NCBI GenBank assembly: GCA_036703315.1
Contig: DATNPH010000017.1
Coordinates: forward strand, 13,618-77,617
Reading direction: 5' to 3'
Source of the DNA: DATNPH01 sp036703315
Lineage (GTDB): Bacteria; Cyanobacteriota; Cyanobacteriia; Cyanobacteriales; Coleofasciculaceae
DNA length: 64,000 bases
Shown piece by piece: positions 24,813 through 34,286 of the stretch; position 1 is the first letter of the stretch, and each line of letters begins with the position of its first letter. Made by a program: the position numbers and the translations under genes. The notes below the pieces were generated by a model that worked only from the letters and a program-made list of their open reading frames with translations, ran no database searches and was not told the DNA's origin.

Positions 24813-25730
24813 ATGTTCCCAGGTTTTCTCCCATCATCTGTTGCCCAGCTCAGAGAGCCTAACGCGATCGCTCTTGCTCAAAGCCTTAAGCGTCAGAGCA
24901 TTGCCACGCCCCTAAGTAAGCAACCCATTTCTACCAGCTACTGTCATCAAGGTATCGGCGGTACACCGATTCTCCTGCTCCATGGCTTTGATAGCTCTCT
25001 ACTGGAATTCTTTCGCTTGATACCCTTGCTTGCCGCTCGTAATGAAACTTGGGCGGTTGATTTATTGGGGTTTGGTTTTACGGATCGGGTGATCGGAACT
25101 CCATTTAGTCCAGCAGCTATCAAGAGCCATCTCTACAGTGTCTGGCAAACTCTGATCAATCAACCAGTGATTCTGGTGGGAGCCTCAATGGGAGGAGCGA
25201 CAGCAATAGACTTTACGCTGACCTACCCGAACTGTGTCAAGCAGCTGGTTCTAATCAACAGTGTTGGCTACTCAGGAAGCTTCCCAATAGGAAAATTTTT
25301 ATTCCCTCCCCTTGACGTTTTGGCAATGGAATGGTGGCGTTTTCTGAAACTTCAAACTCTTGCAAATGCTAAAGCCGATCGCAATCGAGATGCGGCTTAC
25401 TTAGATGCGCTGCTGGCTACAACACTGCCTTTAGACATGCCGGGTTGGTATGAATCAATCCTTACGTTTACGAAAACAGGGGGTTACAGTTTAACGGAGG
25501 AACAGATTGCTCGAATCGACAAGCCAACGCTGATTTTGTGGGGAGAGTTGGATAACTTCTTAGCTAAGGGTGATGCGGAGAAATTTAATCGCGCGATCGC
25601 TCATTCTATTCTGCATAAAATCAAAGGCTGCGGTCATGCTCCTCAATTTGAGCAACCGGAGGTAATTGCACAGCACATTCTTGCCTTCGGACGTGCAGAT
25701 GAGTCATCTTGCTCACCCAGACTCGCATAA
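24813..25730 (+). CDS. Alpha/beta-hydrolase fold protein
   Basis: From ATG 24813 the protein has 305 residues; the longer TTG-initiated frame from 24663 translates the repeat-like upstream DNA and is not favoured. The fold is clear: PILLLHGFDSSLLEFFRLIP (oxyanion-hole strand and HG), nucleophile elbow VGASMGGATA (Ser), ILWGELDNFL (acid Asp) and GCGHAPQFEQPE (His). The full Ser-Asp-His triad is present. The family covers esterases, lipases and haloperoxidase-like enzymes, and the substrate cannot be predicted. It precedes the TPR-CHAT pair by 27 bases on the same strand, but functional linkage is unproven. Confidence 0.82.
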   Translation: MFPGFLPSSVAQLREPNAIALAQSLKRQSIATPLSKQPISTSYCHQGIGGTPILLLHGFDSSLLEFFRLIPLLAARNETWAVDLLGFGFTDRVIGTPFSPAAIKSHLYSVWQTLINQPVILVGASMGGATAIDFTLTYPNCVKQLVLINSVGYSGSFPIGKFLFPPLDVLAMEWWRFLKLQTLANAKADRNRDAAYLDALLATTLPLDMPGWYESILTFTKTGGYSLTEEQIARIDKPTLILWGELDNFLAKGDAEKFNRAIAHSILHKIKGCGHAPQFEQPEVIAQHILAFGRADESSCSPRLA

Positions 25731-25757
25731 GTTCTATAGTCCTGGATATACAGTGAA

Positions 25758-28700
25758 ATGCTACTGGGCATTAAAGGCGACATTGAGGGGGTAGGTGCAG
25801 TCATGGCTCAGCGAATTGAAGGGAAATCACTTGGCAAGAAATCGCTCTTGGTATTGCTAAAGCTACTATTGCCCACAGGTGAAAAACCTAACCCCCCAGC
25901 CCCCTTCCCTACAAGGGAAGGGGGAGCCTTATTACTCCCCTCTCCTTGCAGGAGAGCCGGAGCTTTAGTGAGGATTGGGGGAGAGGTTTTAGGTGTAGCA
26001 CTATTTATCGGCATTGTGCTGGTGTCAGAGTCGGTAGCGGCAACACCTACAAGATTCTCCCCCCTTTTTAACCGGAGCTTTAGTGAGGAGGGCTGGGGGG
26101 GATCGCCAAGCCTTGCCCAACAGCCAGCGACTTCCTCGCCAAATGCAACGACTACTAATAAGCAACAAGCCTACGAACGGGGAAGGCAACTGTTACAGCA
26201 AGGACAGCAACTAGAGGAGCAAGGAACGGCAGAACAGAGGCAACAAGCACTTGCTAAATACGAAGAAGCGCTCTCTATTTGGCAGCAATTGACGGTTAAC
26301 GAAGCTCCGCCGTATCTGGCTCGCGGTTGGGAAGCTACAACTCTGGTCAGCATCGGCAGCATCTACAATGACCAGGGTGAGCATCAGAAGGCACTGGACT
26401 ATTTTAATCGGGGGTTAGCCATTAGGCGTGAGGTGAAAAACCGGATTCGGGACGCGATAGCTCGCGCCTCTGCCGATAATACTGGCTCCAACTCAGGCGA
26501 CAAACAAGAACTGCTCGACCTTTACAATCAAGCACTTGCAAGTAGCAACTTTAGCGAAGCTGCCCTGCTCTATTCTCTGGGCAATGTTTACTTCAAGTTA
26601 GGCGAAAATCAAAAAGCGTTGGAATCTTACAACCAAGCCCTGACGCTGTATGGAGCTGTGAAAAAACCCCTTTCTGAAGCTACTGTGCTGGGCAACATCG
26701 GTAATCTCTACTTTCAGTCAGGCGAGACTAAAAAGGCTCTCGACTTCTACAATCAAGCACTGGAGATTCAGCGTGCCGAGAAGGATACCGCAGCTCAAGC
26801 TAAAACACTCAGCTCTATCGGTAGCATCTACGCGCAATTGGGCGAACGGCAAAAGGCGCTTGCCGCTTATAATCAAGCACTTGAACTCCAGCGAGAAAGG
26901 AAGGATTTGCTTGGGCAAGCGGATATTCTTGAGGGTATTGGACTGCTCTACTTCTTATCGGGTCAGTTTCAGTTGGCGCTCGATTCCTATAACCAAGCAC
27001 TGAAACTCCAACAAGCAGCACAGGGAAATCTATCTGGAACAGATTTAGCTTTCAACCAGCGGCAAGCTAGGATTCTTACGGGTATCGGCTCTACCTATGC
27101 CTCAGGAGGATTTCGCGATCTTGCTAAAGCACTGGACTTTTATAACCAAGCGCGATCGCTTTACCAAAAGGCGGGATATCGCTCTGGGGAAGCGTTTCTT
27201 CTCTACTACATCAGCGATACCTACAACCAATTGGGGGAAATGCAGAAAGCCCTCGATGCCTTAAATCAAGCGCTCGTGCTGTGGCGTGACATTTCCAAAC
27301 CCGATAGGGAAGCTTTTACCCTGAGAAACATCGCTGATATCTATATTTCAATGGGTGAGCCGCAGAAGGCGCTCGACTTTTACAACCAAGCCCTCGATAT
27401 CCAGCGTCGGGTGAACGCTCGTACCGAGCAAGCCAACACGCTCTCCAGCATCGCTGAAGTCTACAGTTTTTTGGGGGATTATCAGCTCAGTATCAATACA
27501 CACAACCAAGCGCTAGAGATATTTAAAAGCATAGGCGATCTCTCTAGGCAACGTTTAACTCTTGGCGAGATTGGCGACATATACCGCAAAGCCAAAGATT
27601 ATCAAAAAGCGTTGGAATTTCACAATCAATCGCTGGATCTGGCAAAACAAAATAATCATTTCAACGGGCAAGTCACCGAACTCGGCTCTATAGTTGTAGA
27701 CTACCTATCATTAAAGGATTATCCCAAGGCGCTTGATGCGGCTAACCAAGTCCTTGCACTGTCAGGCCAACAGAATAACCCTTCTTGGGAAGCCAATGCC
27801 TTCGGTATGAGCGCTGCTGTTTATCTGAAATCGGGGGATTACCAAAAAGCACTGGAAGCCTTTGAAAAAGCAGTGACTGGGGTTCGGAAGGTGGAGGATC
27901 GCCAAACAGAAGCCATCTACCTGCACGGACTGGGTAAGGTTTACAATGCATTGAAGCAGTACGAAAAAGCGCTCTCAACCTACGATCAGGCTCTGGCACT
28001 ACAACGGATGTTTGGCGATCGCACGGGAGAAGCGGATACACTTTATCAGGTTGCGATTACACAACGCGATAAGGGCAATCTCAATGAAGCCCGTACCCAA
28101 ATCGAAGCAGCCATCAAAATCGTTGAGGACATCCGCACCCGAGTCACCAGCCAACAACTGCGTACTTCTTACTTTGCCTCTGTGCAGGATTACTACCAGT
28201 TCTACATCAACCTACTGATGCAACTGCACAAAAAAGACCCATCTAAAGGGTACGATGCTCTGGCACTACACGCCTCGGAACGCGCCCGTGCCCGGAGTCT
28301 TTTGGAACTCCTAACAGAAGCTAACGCTAATATTCGGCAAGGAGTCGATCCAGAAGTGCTCCAACGAGAGCGCACATTGCAGCAAAAACTCGATGCTATT
28401 GAAAAACGCCGTATCGAGCTAGTTAACGGACAATACACCAATAAACAAGTAGAAGCGCTAGAAAAAGAGACGGCAGCACTTCTGGAAGAATATCGGCAAA
28501 TCCAGGAACAAATCCGCCACACCAGTCCGCGCTATGCGGCACTGACTCAGCCGAAACCGCTGGCACTGGCAGAAATTCAAGAGCAGGTACTTGATGAGAA
28601 CACGATACTGTTGGAATACTCCTTAGGGGAAGAACGCAGCTATCTCTGGGCAGTCACTCAAACTAGCATCACCAGCTACGAATTGCCTAAACGCGCCGAC

Positions 28701-29783
28701 ATCGAAGCCGCCGCGCAAAGTTTCTACGAACAGACTGGACAACAAAAGCTGCCAGAACGCCGAGGGCTTGGGGTTACTCCTCGTACTGACACCGTTGAAG
28801 TTACCAGCCAACTCAGTCAAATGCTCTTGTCACCCGTAGCGAGGCAGTTGGGACAAAAACGCTTACTCATCGTCAGCGATGGCGTACTCCAGTTTTTACC
28901 CTTTGCGGCATTACCAGCACCAGACACTATCGGGAAAGACAATAATCCCGTGCCGCTGATTGTGAAGCACGAAATCGTCAACCTGCCCTCAGCTTCTACC
29001 TTAGCTGTCATCAGGCAAGACACAAATGGGCGAAAAGCTGCCCCGAAAGCAGTAGCCGTGCTAGCCGATCCAGTCTTTAGCGACAATGATCAACGCCTCA
29101 AAACCCCGGTAGGGGCACAGCATGCCGTGCCTTTACAACCTGCAAATCCAAACAACGTAGATACCCTCGCCTTATCCAGAGCTGCCAGAGAGATAGGTGT
29201 TACATTTGACCGACTCCCCTATACACGGACAGAGGCAGATAACATCTTGAAGCTAGCCTCAGCAGCAGAGCGAATGCAGGCGTTTGACTTTACAGCTAAT
29301 CGCGCCACAGCTACCAACCCGCAACTAAGCCAGTATCGCATCGTGCATTTCGCCACTCACGGCATTCTCAATAGCTTGCATCCAGAGTTATCAGGAGTTG
29401 TGCTATCTCTTTTTGATGAAAAGGGCAAACCCCAGAATGGATTCCTACGCCTCCAAGATATCTTCAACCTCAACCTACCCGCCGAATTAGTTGTCCTGAG
29501 TGCTTGTGAAACCGGATTGGGGCAAGAGGTCAAGGGAGAAGGGTTAGTAGGCTTGACAAGAGGCTTCATGTATGCAGGTGCACCGCGAGTAATGGTAAGT
29601 TTGTGGAGTGTGGATGATGCAGGCACATCCGAGCTGATGAGCCGATTTTACAAAAAGATGCTGCAAGAAAACTTAAAGCCAGTCGCTGCCCTGAGAGCGG
29701 CACAGATTGAAATGTGGCAAGACACACGCTGGAAAGCTCCCTATTACTGGGCTGCTTTCACGCTTCAAGGCGAGTGGAAATAA
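25758..29783 (+). CDS. TPR-CHAT protein with repeat-derived N-terminus
   Basis: The 1341-residue protein has about fifteen tetratricopeptide repeats (about residues 130-800; recurring LGExQKALDxYNQAL). A coiled-coil linker (about 840-920) leads to a C-terminal CHAT protease domain. The presumed catalytic His is in RIVHFATHGIL and the Cys in VVLSACETGLG, both intact. CHAT is a caspase-like peptidase; TPR-CHAT proteins are frequent in multicellular and large-genome cyanobacteria, and some act in defence or cell death. A hydrophobic segment (EVLGVALFIGIVLVSES) may be a signal or anchor. It is preceded by about 70 residues encoded by cyanobacterial intergenic repeats. An alternative start is 25803. 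The tandem paralogue follows 100 bases downstream. Confidence 0.85.
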   Translation: MLLGIKGDIEGVGAVMAQRIEGKSLGKKSLLVLLKLLLPTGEKPNPPAPFPTREGGALLLPSPCRRAGALVRIGGEVLGVALFIGIVLVSESVAATPTRFSPLFNRSFSEEGWGGSPSLAQQPATSSPNATTTNKQQAYERGRQLLQQGQQLEEQGTAEQRQQALAKYEEALSIWQQLTVNEAPPYLARGWEATTLVSIGSIYNDQGEHQKALDYFNRGLAIRREVKNRIRDAIARASADNTGSNSGDKQELLDLYNQALASSNFSEAALLYSLGNVYFKLGENQKALESYNQALTLYGAVKKPLSEATVLGNIGNLYFQSGETKKALDFYNQALEIQRAEKDTAAQAKTLSSIGSIYAQLGERQKALAAYNQALELQRERKDLLGQADILEGIGLLYFLSGQFQLALDSYNQALKLQQAAQGNLSGTDLAFNQRQARILTGIGSTYASGGFRDLAKALDFYNQARSLYQKAGYRSGEAFLLYYISDTYNQLGEMQKALDALNQALVLWRDISKPDREAFTLRNIADIYISMGEPQKALDFYNQALDIQRRVNARTEQANTLSSIAEVYSFLGDYQLSINTHNQALEIFKSIGDLSRQRLTLGEIGDIYRKAKDYQKALEFHNQSLDLAKQNNHFNGQVTELGSIVVDYLSLKDYPKALDAANQVLALSGQQNNPSWEANAFGMSAAVYLKSGDYQKALEAFEKAVTGVRKVEDRQTEAIYLHGLGKVYNALKQYEKALSTYDQALALQRMFGDRTGEADTLYQVAITQRDKGNLNEARTQIEAAIKIVEDIRTRVTSQQLRTSYFASVQDYYQFYINLLMQLHKKDPSKGYDALALHASERARARSLLELLTEANANIRQGVDPEVLQRERTLQQKLDAIEKRRIELVNGQYTNKQVEALEKETAALLEEYRQIQEQIRHTSPRYAALTQPKPLALAEIQEQVLDENTILLEYSLGEERSYLWAVTQTSITSYELPKRADIEAAAQSFYEQTGQQKLPERRGLGVTPRTDTVEVTSQLSQMLLSPVARQLGQKRLLIVSDGVLQFLPFAALPAPDTIGKDNNPVPLIVKHEIVNLPSASTLAVIRQDTNGRKAAPKAVAVLADPVFSDNDQRLKTPVGAQHAVPLQPANPNNVDTLALSRAAREIGVTFDRLPYTRTEADNILKLASAAERMQAFDFTANRATATNPQLSQYRIVHFATHGILNSLHPELSGVVLSLFDEKGKPQNGFLRLQDIFNLNLPAELVVLSACETGLGQEVKGEGLVGLTRGFMYAGAPRVMVSLWSVDDAGTSELMSRFYKKMLQENLKPVAALRAAQIEMWQDTRWKAPYYWAAFTLQGEWK
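25885..26105. repeat. Intergenic-type repeats inside the first TPR-CHAT gene
   Basis: AACCCCCCAGCCCCCTTCCC is followed by its near-complement AAGGGAAGGGGG. CCGGAGCTTTAGTGAGGA then occurs at about 25957 and again at about 26078. These C- and G-rich palindromic units resemble dispersed cyanobacterial repeats. Here they read in frame as Pro/Gly/Arg-rich sequence on either side of the hydrophobic segment. Confidence 0.65.
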
Positions 29784-29883
29784 CTTGATAAGAGGGTAGG
29801 AAGTCGCTGTGTAAGCCCTGAAGAAAAAAAGCTAGAATCAGCGATCGCCACTAATTGAGTTAAATCCTCTTCGACGACCAAGA

Positions 29884-32800
29884 ATGCATTCTAAATTTTT
29901 AAGTCATCCTGGCTTTGCTGTAGTACTGAGCTTGCTGCTATTGCCAATGCCGATAACAGCAGCGCCAAGCCAGGATGAAATCAGCCTCCAACAGTCGCCA
30001 GTGCCAACAAAATCCCAGGAGAGTCGCGCCGCTGCTGAACGCACCGCAGCAGAAGCAGAGCAACTGTTTAAGCAAGGGACAGCACAATCACGACGACAGG
30101 CGATCGCGAAATACGAAGAGGCAGTGCGGCTATGGCGTGCGCTAGGCGATGTCTCTCAGGAAGCCTCGACACTTCACAGCATCGGTCTAGTCTATTATTC
30201 ATTGGGCGAAAAACAGCAAACGTTGGACTATTACAACCAAGCGCTATCCCTAAGGCGTACCCTAAAACAAACTGGTGGAGAAGCGGGTATGCTCTGGGCG
30301 ATCGCTGGAGTCTACAAGGACTTGGGTGACAAGCAGAAATCGCTGGATTACTATAACCAAGCCCTGCCGCTGTTGCGGGCAGTGGGCGATCGCTCTTTTG
30401 AAGCCATGACCTTTATAAGTCTGGGTCAAGTCTACGCCTCATTAGGCGAACCCCAAAAAGCGATCGCATCCTTTAACCAAGCGATAGAAATACAACGAAG
30501 TGCAAACGATAAACCTGGGGAAGCTCAAACACTTCACGCACTGGGATTTTTCTACGTTAACTTGGGCGAGAACCAGAAAGCGCTAGACTCACTAAACCAA
30601 TCCCTACAGCTGTGGCGTGCACTCAAAGATAGTGCTCAGGAATCTGCGACACTCCAGATTCTGGGCACACTTTACTTCGCCTTAGGCGAAAACCAGAAAG
30701 CGCTTGACTCGTTCAACCAAGTGCTGTCGTTTCAGCGTGCGGTGGGTGACGAAGCAGGGGCAGCAGCAGCTCTTATGAGCATCGCTGGGGTCTACTCTAG
30801 TTTAGGTGACCAACAAAAGGCGATCGACCACTATAACCAAGCCTTGGTACTGCAACGAAAGGTGGGGAATCGAGGCGGGGAAGCTGAAGTACTAAGTACT
30901 ATCGGTTTAATTTACGATGAGTTGGGTCAAAAGCAAAAGGCGGTAGACTCCTTCAATCAAGCCCGATCGCTTTCCCAGGCTGAAGGCAACCGCGCCAGAG
31001 AAGCGTTTGCACTAAATAATATAGCTGGAGTCTACAACTCCTTAGGTGAGAAACAGCAAGCATTGGACTCCTTTAACCAGGCACTATTGCTCCAACGCGC
31101 AGCAGGTGACGCGGCAGGAGAAGCCCAAACGCTCGGCTATATCGCTGAGGTTTACAATTCCTTAGGCAATTATCAGCTCAGCCTTGACTTCTATAACCAA
31201 GCCTTGTCACGTCAGCGTACCATAGGCGATCGCCGAGAAGAAGCTACCACCCTCGACAAAATCGGCGCAGTCTATCGCTTAGCCAATGACAATCAGAAGG
31301 CGCTCGACTCTTACAAACAGGCACTCTTAGTCTGGCGTACTGATAAAAACCCTTTTGGAGAAGCCTTCAGCCTGACTAACATTACCAGGGTCTATGAGGA
31401 ATTAGGTGATTATCAAAACGCCCTCGCTTCTGCTTCTCAGGCATTATCGCTGTGGCGTGGTCAAGGCAATCGTGTTCTGGAAGCCAGTGCCCTGGCTCAA
31501 ATGGGCAGAGTCTATCGGTCATTGGGCAATTATCAGCAAGCTCTAGACTCCTTTAACCAAACGCTCTCACTAATGCGGGCAGTGGGGAACCGCTTTGGAG
31601 AAGCCGCCGCTCTTGAAAACCTTGCTAAAGTTTATGAGGCATTGGGTGATGCAAACAAGACGCTGGACTCCAATACTCAAGCGCTGTCACTGTGGCGAAC
31701 GATTGGCGATCGCTCTGGAGAAGCCGAAACCCTATATCGTATTGCTCTAACTGAACGTAAACGTGGCAATCTCGACCAAGCTAAGCAACAGATTGAAGCA
31801 GGACTCAACATTGTTGAATCTCTACGTAGCAAAGTCCTGAGCCAAGAACTGAGAACTTCTTACTTTGCCTCCGTGCAGAAGTATTACCAGTTCTACATTG
31901 ACTTGCTGATGCAGCTGCACAAAATAACGCCCTCCCAAGGTTACGATGCTCTGGCACTAAACGCCAGCGAACGCTCTAGGGCACGTAGTTTGCTGGAAAT
32001 CCTAACAGAAGCTAATGCCGATATTCGTCAAGGTGTAGATCCAAAGCTACTGGAGAAGAAAAGTACTTTACAGCAGCAACTCGATGCGATCGAAAAACGC
32101 CGGATACAGCTACTAAGTAGTAATCCTAGTCAAGAACAAGCACAAGCCTTAGAAACAGAAATCTCAGCTCTTCTAGACCAGTATCGGCAAGTCGAGGAAC
32201 AACTTCGAGCCACTAGCCCCCGTTACGCAGCTCTAACTCAGCCAAAACCACTTACCTTGGCAGAAATTCAGCAACAGGTACTCGATGACGATACCCTGTT
32301 GTTGGAATATAGCTTAGGCGAGGAGCGCAGCTATCTCTGGGCAGTAACCAAGACGGGCATCACCAGCTATGAACTCCCCAAACGCGCTGACATCGAAACA
32401 GCCGCGCAGGGTTTCCGGAACGCTTTGCTCGTCCCAACTCAGCGACTTAGACGCACGAGAGCCACTCAAGCTGCTGCTGCTTTGAGCCGCATCCTTCTAG
32501 AGCCAGTAGCCCAGCAGTTAGGGAGCAAACGCTTACTGCTCGTCAGTGAGGGTACCCTACAGTATGTGCCATTTGCTGCGCTGCCAAAACCTAACCCACT
32601 TGGGAGCGGTGACAGCCCTCAACCCTTGGTGATGGAGCACGAAATCGTTAACCTTCCCTCAGCCTCGACGCTAGCCGTCTTAAGGAAAGAACTAAAAGGG
32701 CGCAAACCTGCCTCTAAGACGATAGCCGTACTAGCTGATCCGGTTTTTACCAGCAATGATGAGCGTATCAAAGTACCTGTAGGAGCGAATAACTCTTCGC

Positions 32801-33465
32801 AGAGCAAACAAACAGCTAGCTCTGTAACACCTAATGATGTGAATAGCCTAACTTTAACTAGAGCCGCTAGAGAATCAGACATCACGTTCGATCGCCTGCC
32901 TTTTTCTCGGAAAGAGGCTGAGGATATTTTGGCTCTAGTACCAGTGGAACAAAAGATGCAAGTGCTTGATTTTGCTGCCAGTCGTGCCATAGCTACCAGC
33001 CCCCAACTGAGCCAGTATCGCATCGTGCATTTCGCTACTCATGGCATCCTCAACAGCGTCAATCCAGAATTATCGGGAATCGTGCTATCCCTGATGGATG
33101 AAAAAGGCATACCCCAGAACGGCTTCCTACGACTCCACGATGTCTTTAACCTGAATCTGCCAGCCGAACTGGTTGTTCTCAGTGCCTGTCAAACAGGGTT
33201 GGGTCAGTTGGTCAAAGGAGAAGGATTAGTAGGCTTGACAAGAGGGTTTATGTATGCTGGTGCACCACGAGTACTAGTCAGTTTGTGGAGTGTGGATGAT
33301 GAAGCTACTTCAGAGCTGATGAACCGATTTTATAAGAAGATGCTGCAAGAAGGGCAAAAGCCAGCCGCTGCCTTAAGATCTGCACAGATTGAGATGTGGC
33401 AACACAAGCAATGGCAAGCTCCCTATTATTGGGCAGCATTCACCCTTCAAGGTGAATGGCAATAA
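29884..33465 (+). CDS. TPR-CHAT protein (tandem paralogue)
   Basis: The 1193-residue protein has a clean N-terminal signal peptide (hydrophobic residues about 9-26, ending ITAAPSQ). About fourteen TPR units follow (about 70-640; recurring LGExQKALDSFNQAL), then a coiled coil (about 690-760) and a CHAT domain. The His is in RIVHFATHGIL and the Cys in VVLSACQTGLG, both intact. The export signal suggests that the TPR array and peptidase act outside the cytoplasm. It is a clear tandem duplicate of the preceding gene, with strongest identity in the CHAT and coiled-coil parts. Substrate and trigger are unknown. Confidence 0.86.
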   Translation: MHSKFLSHPGFAVVLSLLLLPMPITAAPSQDEISLQQSPVPTKSQESRAAAERTAAEAEQLFKQGTAQSRRQAIAKYEEAVRLWRALGDVSQEASTLHSIGLVYYSLGEKQQTLDYYNQALSLRRTLKQTGGEAGMLWAIAGVYKDLGDKQKSLDYYNQALPLLRAVGDRSFEAMTFISLGQVYASLGEPQKAIASFNQAIEIQRSANDKPGEAQTLHALGFFYVNLGENQKALDSLNQSLQLWRALKDSAQESATLQILGTLYFALGENQKALDSFNQVLSFQRAVGDEAGAAAALMSIAGVYSSLGDQQKAIDHYNQALVLQRKVGNRGGEAEVLSTIGLIYDELGQKQKAVDSFNQARSLSQAEGNRAREAFALNNIAGVYNSLGEKQQALDSFNQALLLQRAAGDAAGEAQTLGYIAEVYNSLGNYQLSLDFYNQALSRQRTIGDRREEATTLDKIGAVYRLANDNQKALDSYKQALLVWRTDKNPFGEAFSLTNITRVYEELGDYQNALASASQALSLWRGQGNRVLEASALAQMGRVYRSLGNYQQALDSFNQTLSLMRAVGNRFGEAAALENLAKVYEALGDANKTLDSNTQALSLWRTIGDRSGEAETLYRIALTERKRGNLDQAKQQIEAGLNIVESLRSKVLSQELRTSYFASVQKYYQFYIDLLMQLHKITPSQGYDALALNASERSRARSLLEILTEANADIRQGVDPKLLEKKSTLQQQLDAIEKRRIQLLSSNPSQEQAQALETEISALLDQYRQVEEQLRATSPRYAALTQPKPLTLAEIQQQVLDDDTLLLEYSLGEERSYLWAVTKTGITSYELPKRADIETAAQGFRNALLVPTQRLRRTRATQAAAALSRILLEPVAQQLGSKRLLLVSEGTLQYVPFAALPKPNPLGSGDSPQPLVMEHEIVNLPSASTLAVLRKELKGRKPASKTIAVLADPVFTSNDERIKVPVGANNSSQSKQTASSVTPNDVNSLTLTRAARESDITFDRLPFSRKEAEDILALVPVEQKMQVLDFAASRAIATSPQLSQYRIVHFATHGILNSVNPELSGIVLSLMDEKGIPQNGFLRLHDVFNLNLPAELVVLSACQTGLGQLVKGEGLVGLTRGFMYAGAPRVLVSLWSVDDEATSELMNRFYKKMLQEGQKPAAALRSAQIEMWQHKQWQAPYYWAAFTLQGEWQ

Positions 33466-33580
33466 AGTGACTGGGAAGAGGGGGAAACATGCATTCGCAT
33501 GGACGAGGAGTCTTAAGGAGGAAATCCTGATAGAGAATCTCTCTTCCCGACTCACCACTCCCTATTTTCAATAATCTTAA

Positions 33581-34214
33581 TCAGTCGAAGATATTCTGGA
33601 AAGCATACCAACCATCACCGAGATAAAAAATCTCCTGAGAAAACGTACCGCTGCCAGGAGCCAAGCTAAACGTATTAGCTTGGAAACCGCCTGGTTTTCG
33701 AGACAAATCCCGCACAAATCCTTCATGCGCCTATAGACTATGCTCATTGGTGGTTTCAATCGAGGCAATGGTTTTGGACTGACGAAATAATCCTGAGACA
33801 GAATAAATGCCCATCGGCTGATTGGGAGTGAAATCTTTTTTCCCCGACGGTTCAAGCATCACCTGATCAGTTAGTTTCTCAAAAGCTGCTTTATGGAAAC
33901 CCAAACTGACTGATAAGGGGATGTGGGTTGCCCACAAAATTGACAATAGCCAGAGCGCCATTGGTGCAAACAACCAACGAAAGCGCTCAGCTCGCTGAGT
34001 CAGTAGTTTTCGGACACGGATAGTATAGAGGCGCTAGCAAAACATTAACAACGTTGTGCTCCCGCATAGGTTGTAGACCGAGTAGAGCGCCACAAAACAG
34101 ACCCAGTATAAAGGCTACAACCACTATTGCGTTGAAGACTAGTCCAAACCGCTTAGCCAACCCGATATCTCTAGAAGCATTTTTTTTGCCTGGGTTGCTT
34201 GCTGCTCTGCGCAT
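33581..34214 (-). pseudogene. Conserved membrane protein broken by a frameshift and a stop
   Basis: The first frame (34214 down to about 34025) encodes a Lys/Arg-rich start and one transmembrane helix (VFNAIVVVAFILGLFCGALL), reaching VNVLLAPLY. After a shift of one base the reading continues as TIRVRKLLTQRAERFRWLF with a second helix (MALWLLSILWATHIPLS), and runs to TNEHSL. There a TAG stops it at about 33731. The same frame then continues without further damage (AHEGFVRDLSRKPGGFQ, then IFYLGDGWYAFQNIFD) to a TGA at 33581. The repaired product would be about 209 residues. The family is not recognised. Two separate lesions suggest true decay. Confidence 0.7.
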
Positions 34215-34286
34215 CGCTTATCTCCAAACAAGGTTCAACAGCCACTCAGTTCTAAGTCTGAGTTGGATTGCTCACGGCTGCCTTGT

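Noticed and set aside
33577..33855. 92-codon minus-strand frame over the broken membrane gene
   Set aside because: It is a neighbouring frame of the pseudogene; the conserved-looking protein sequence is in the frame ending at 33581.
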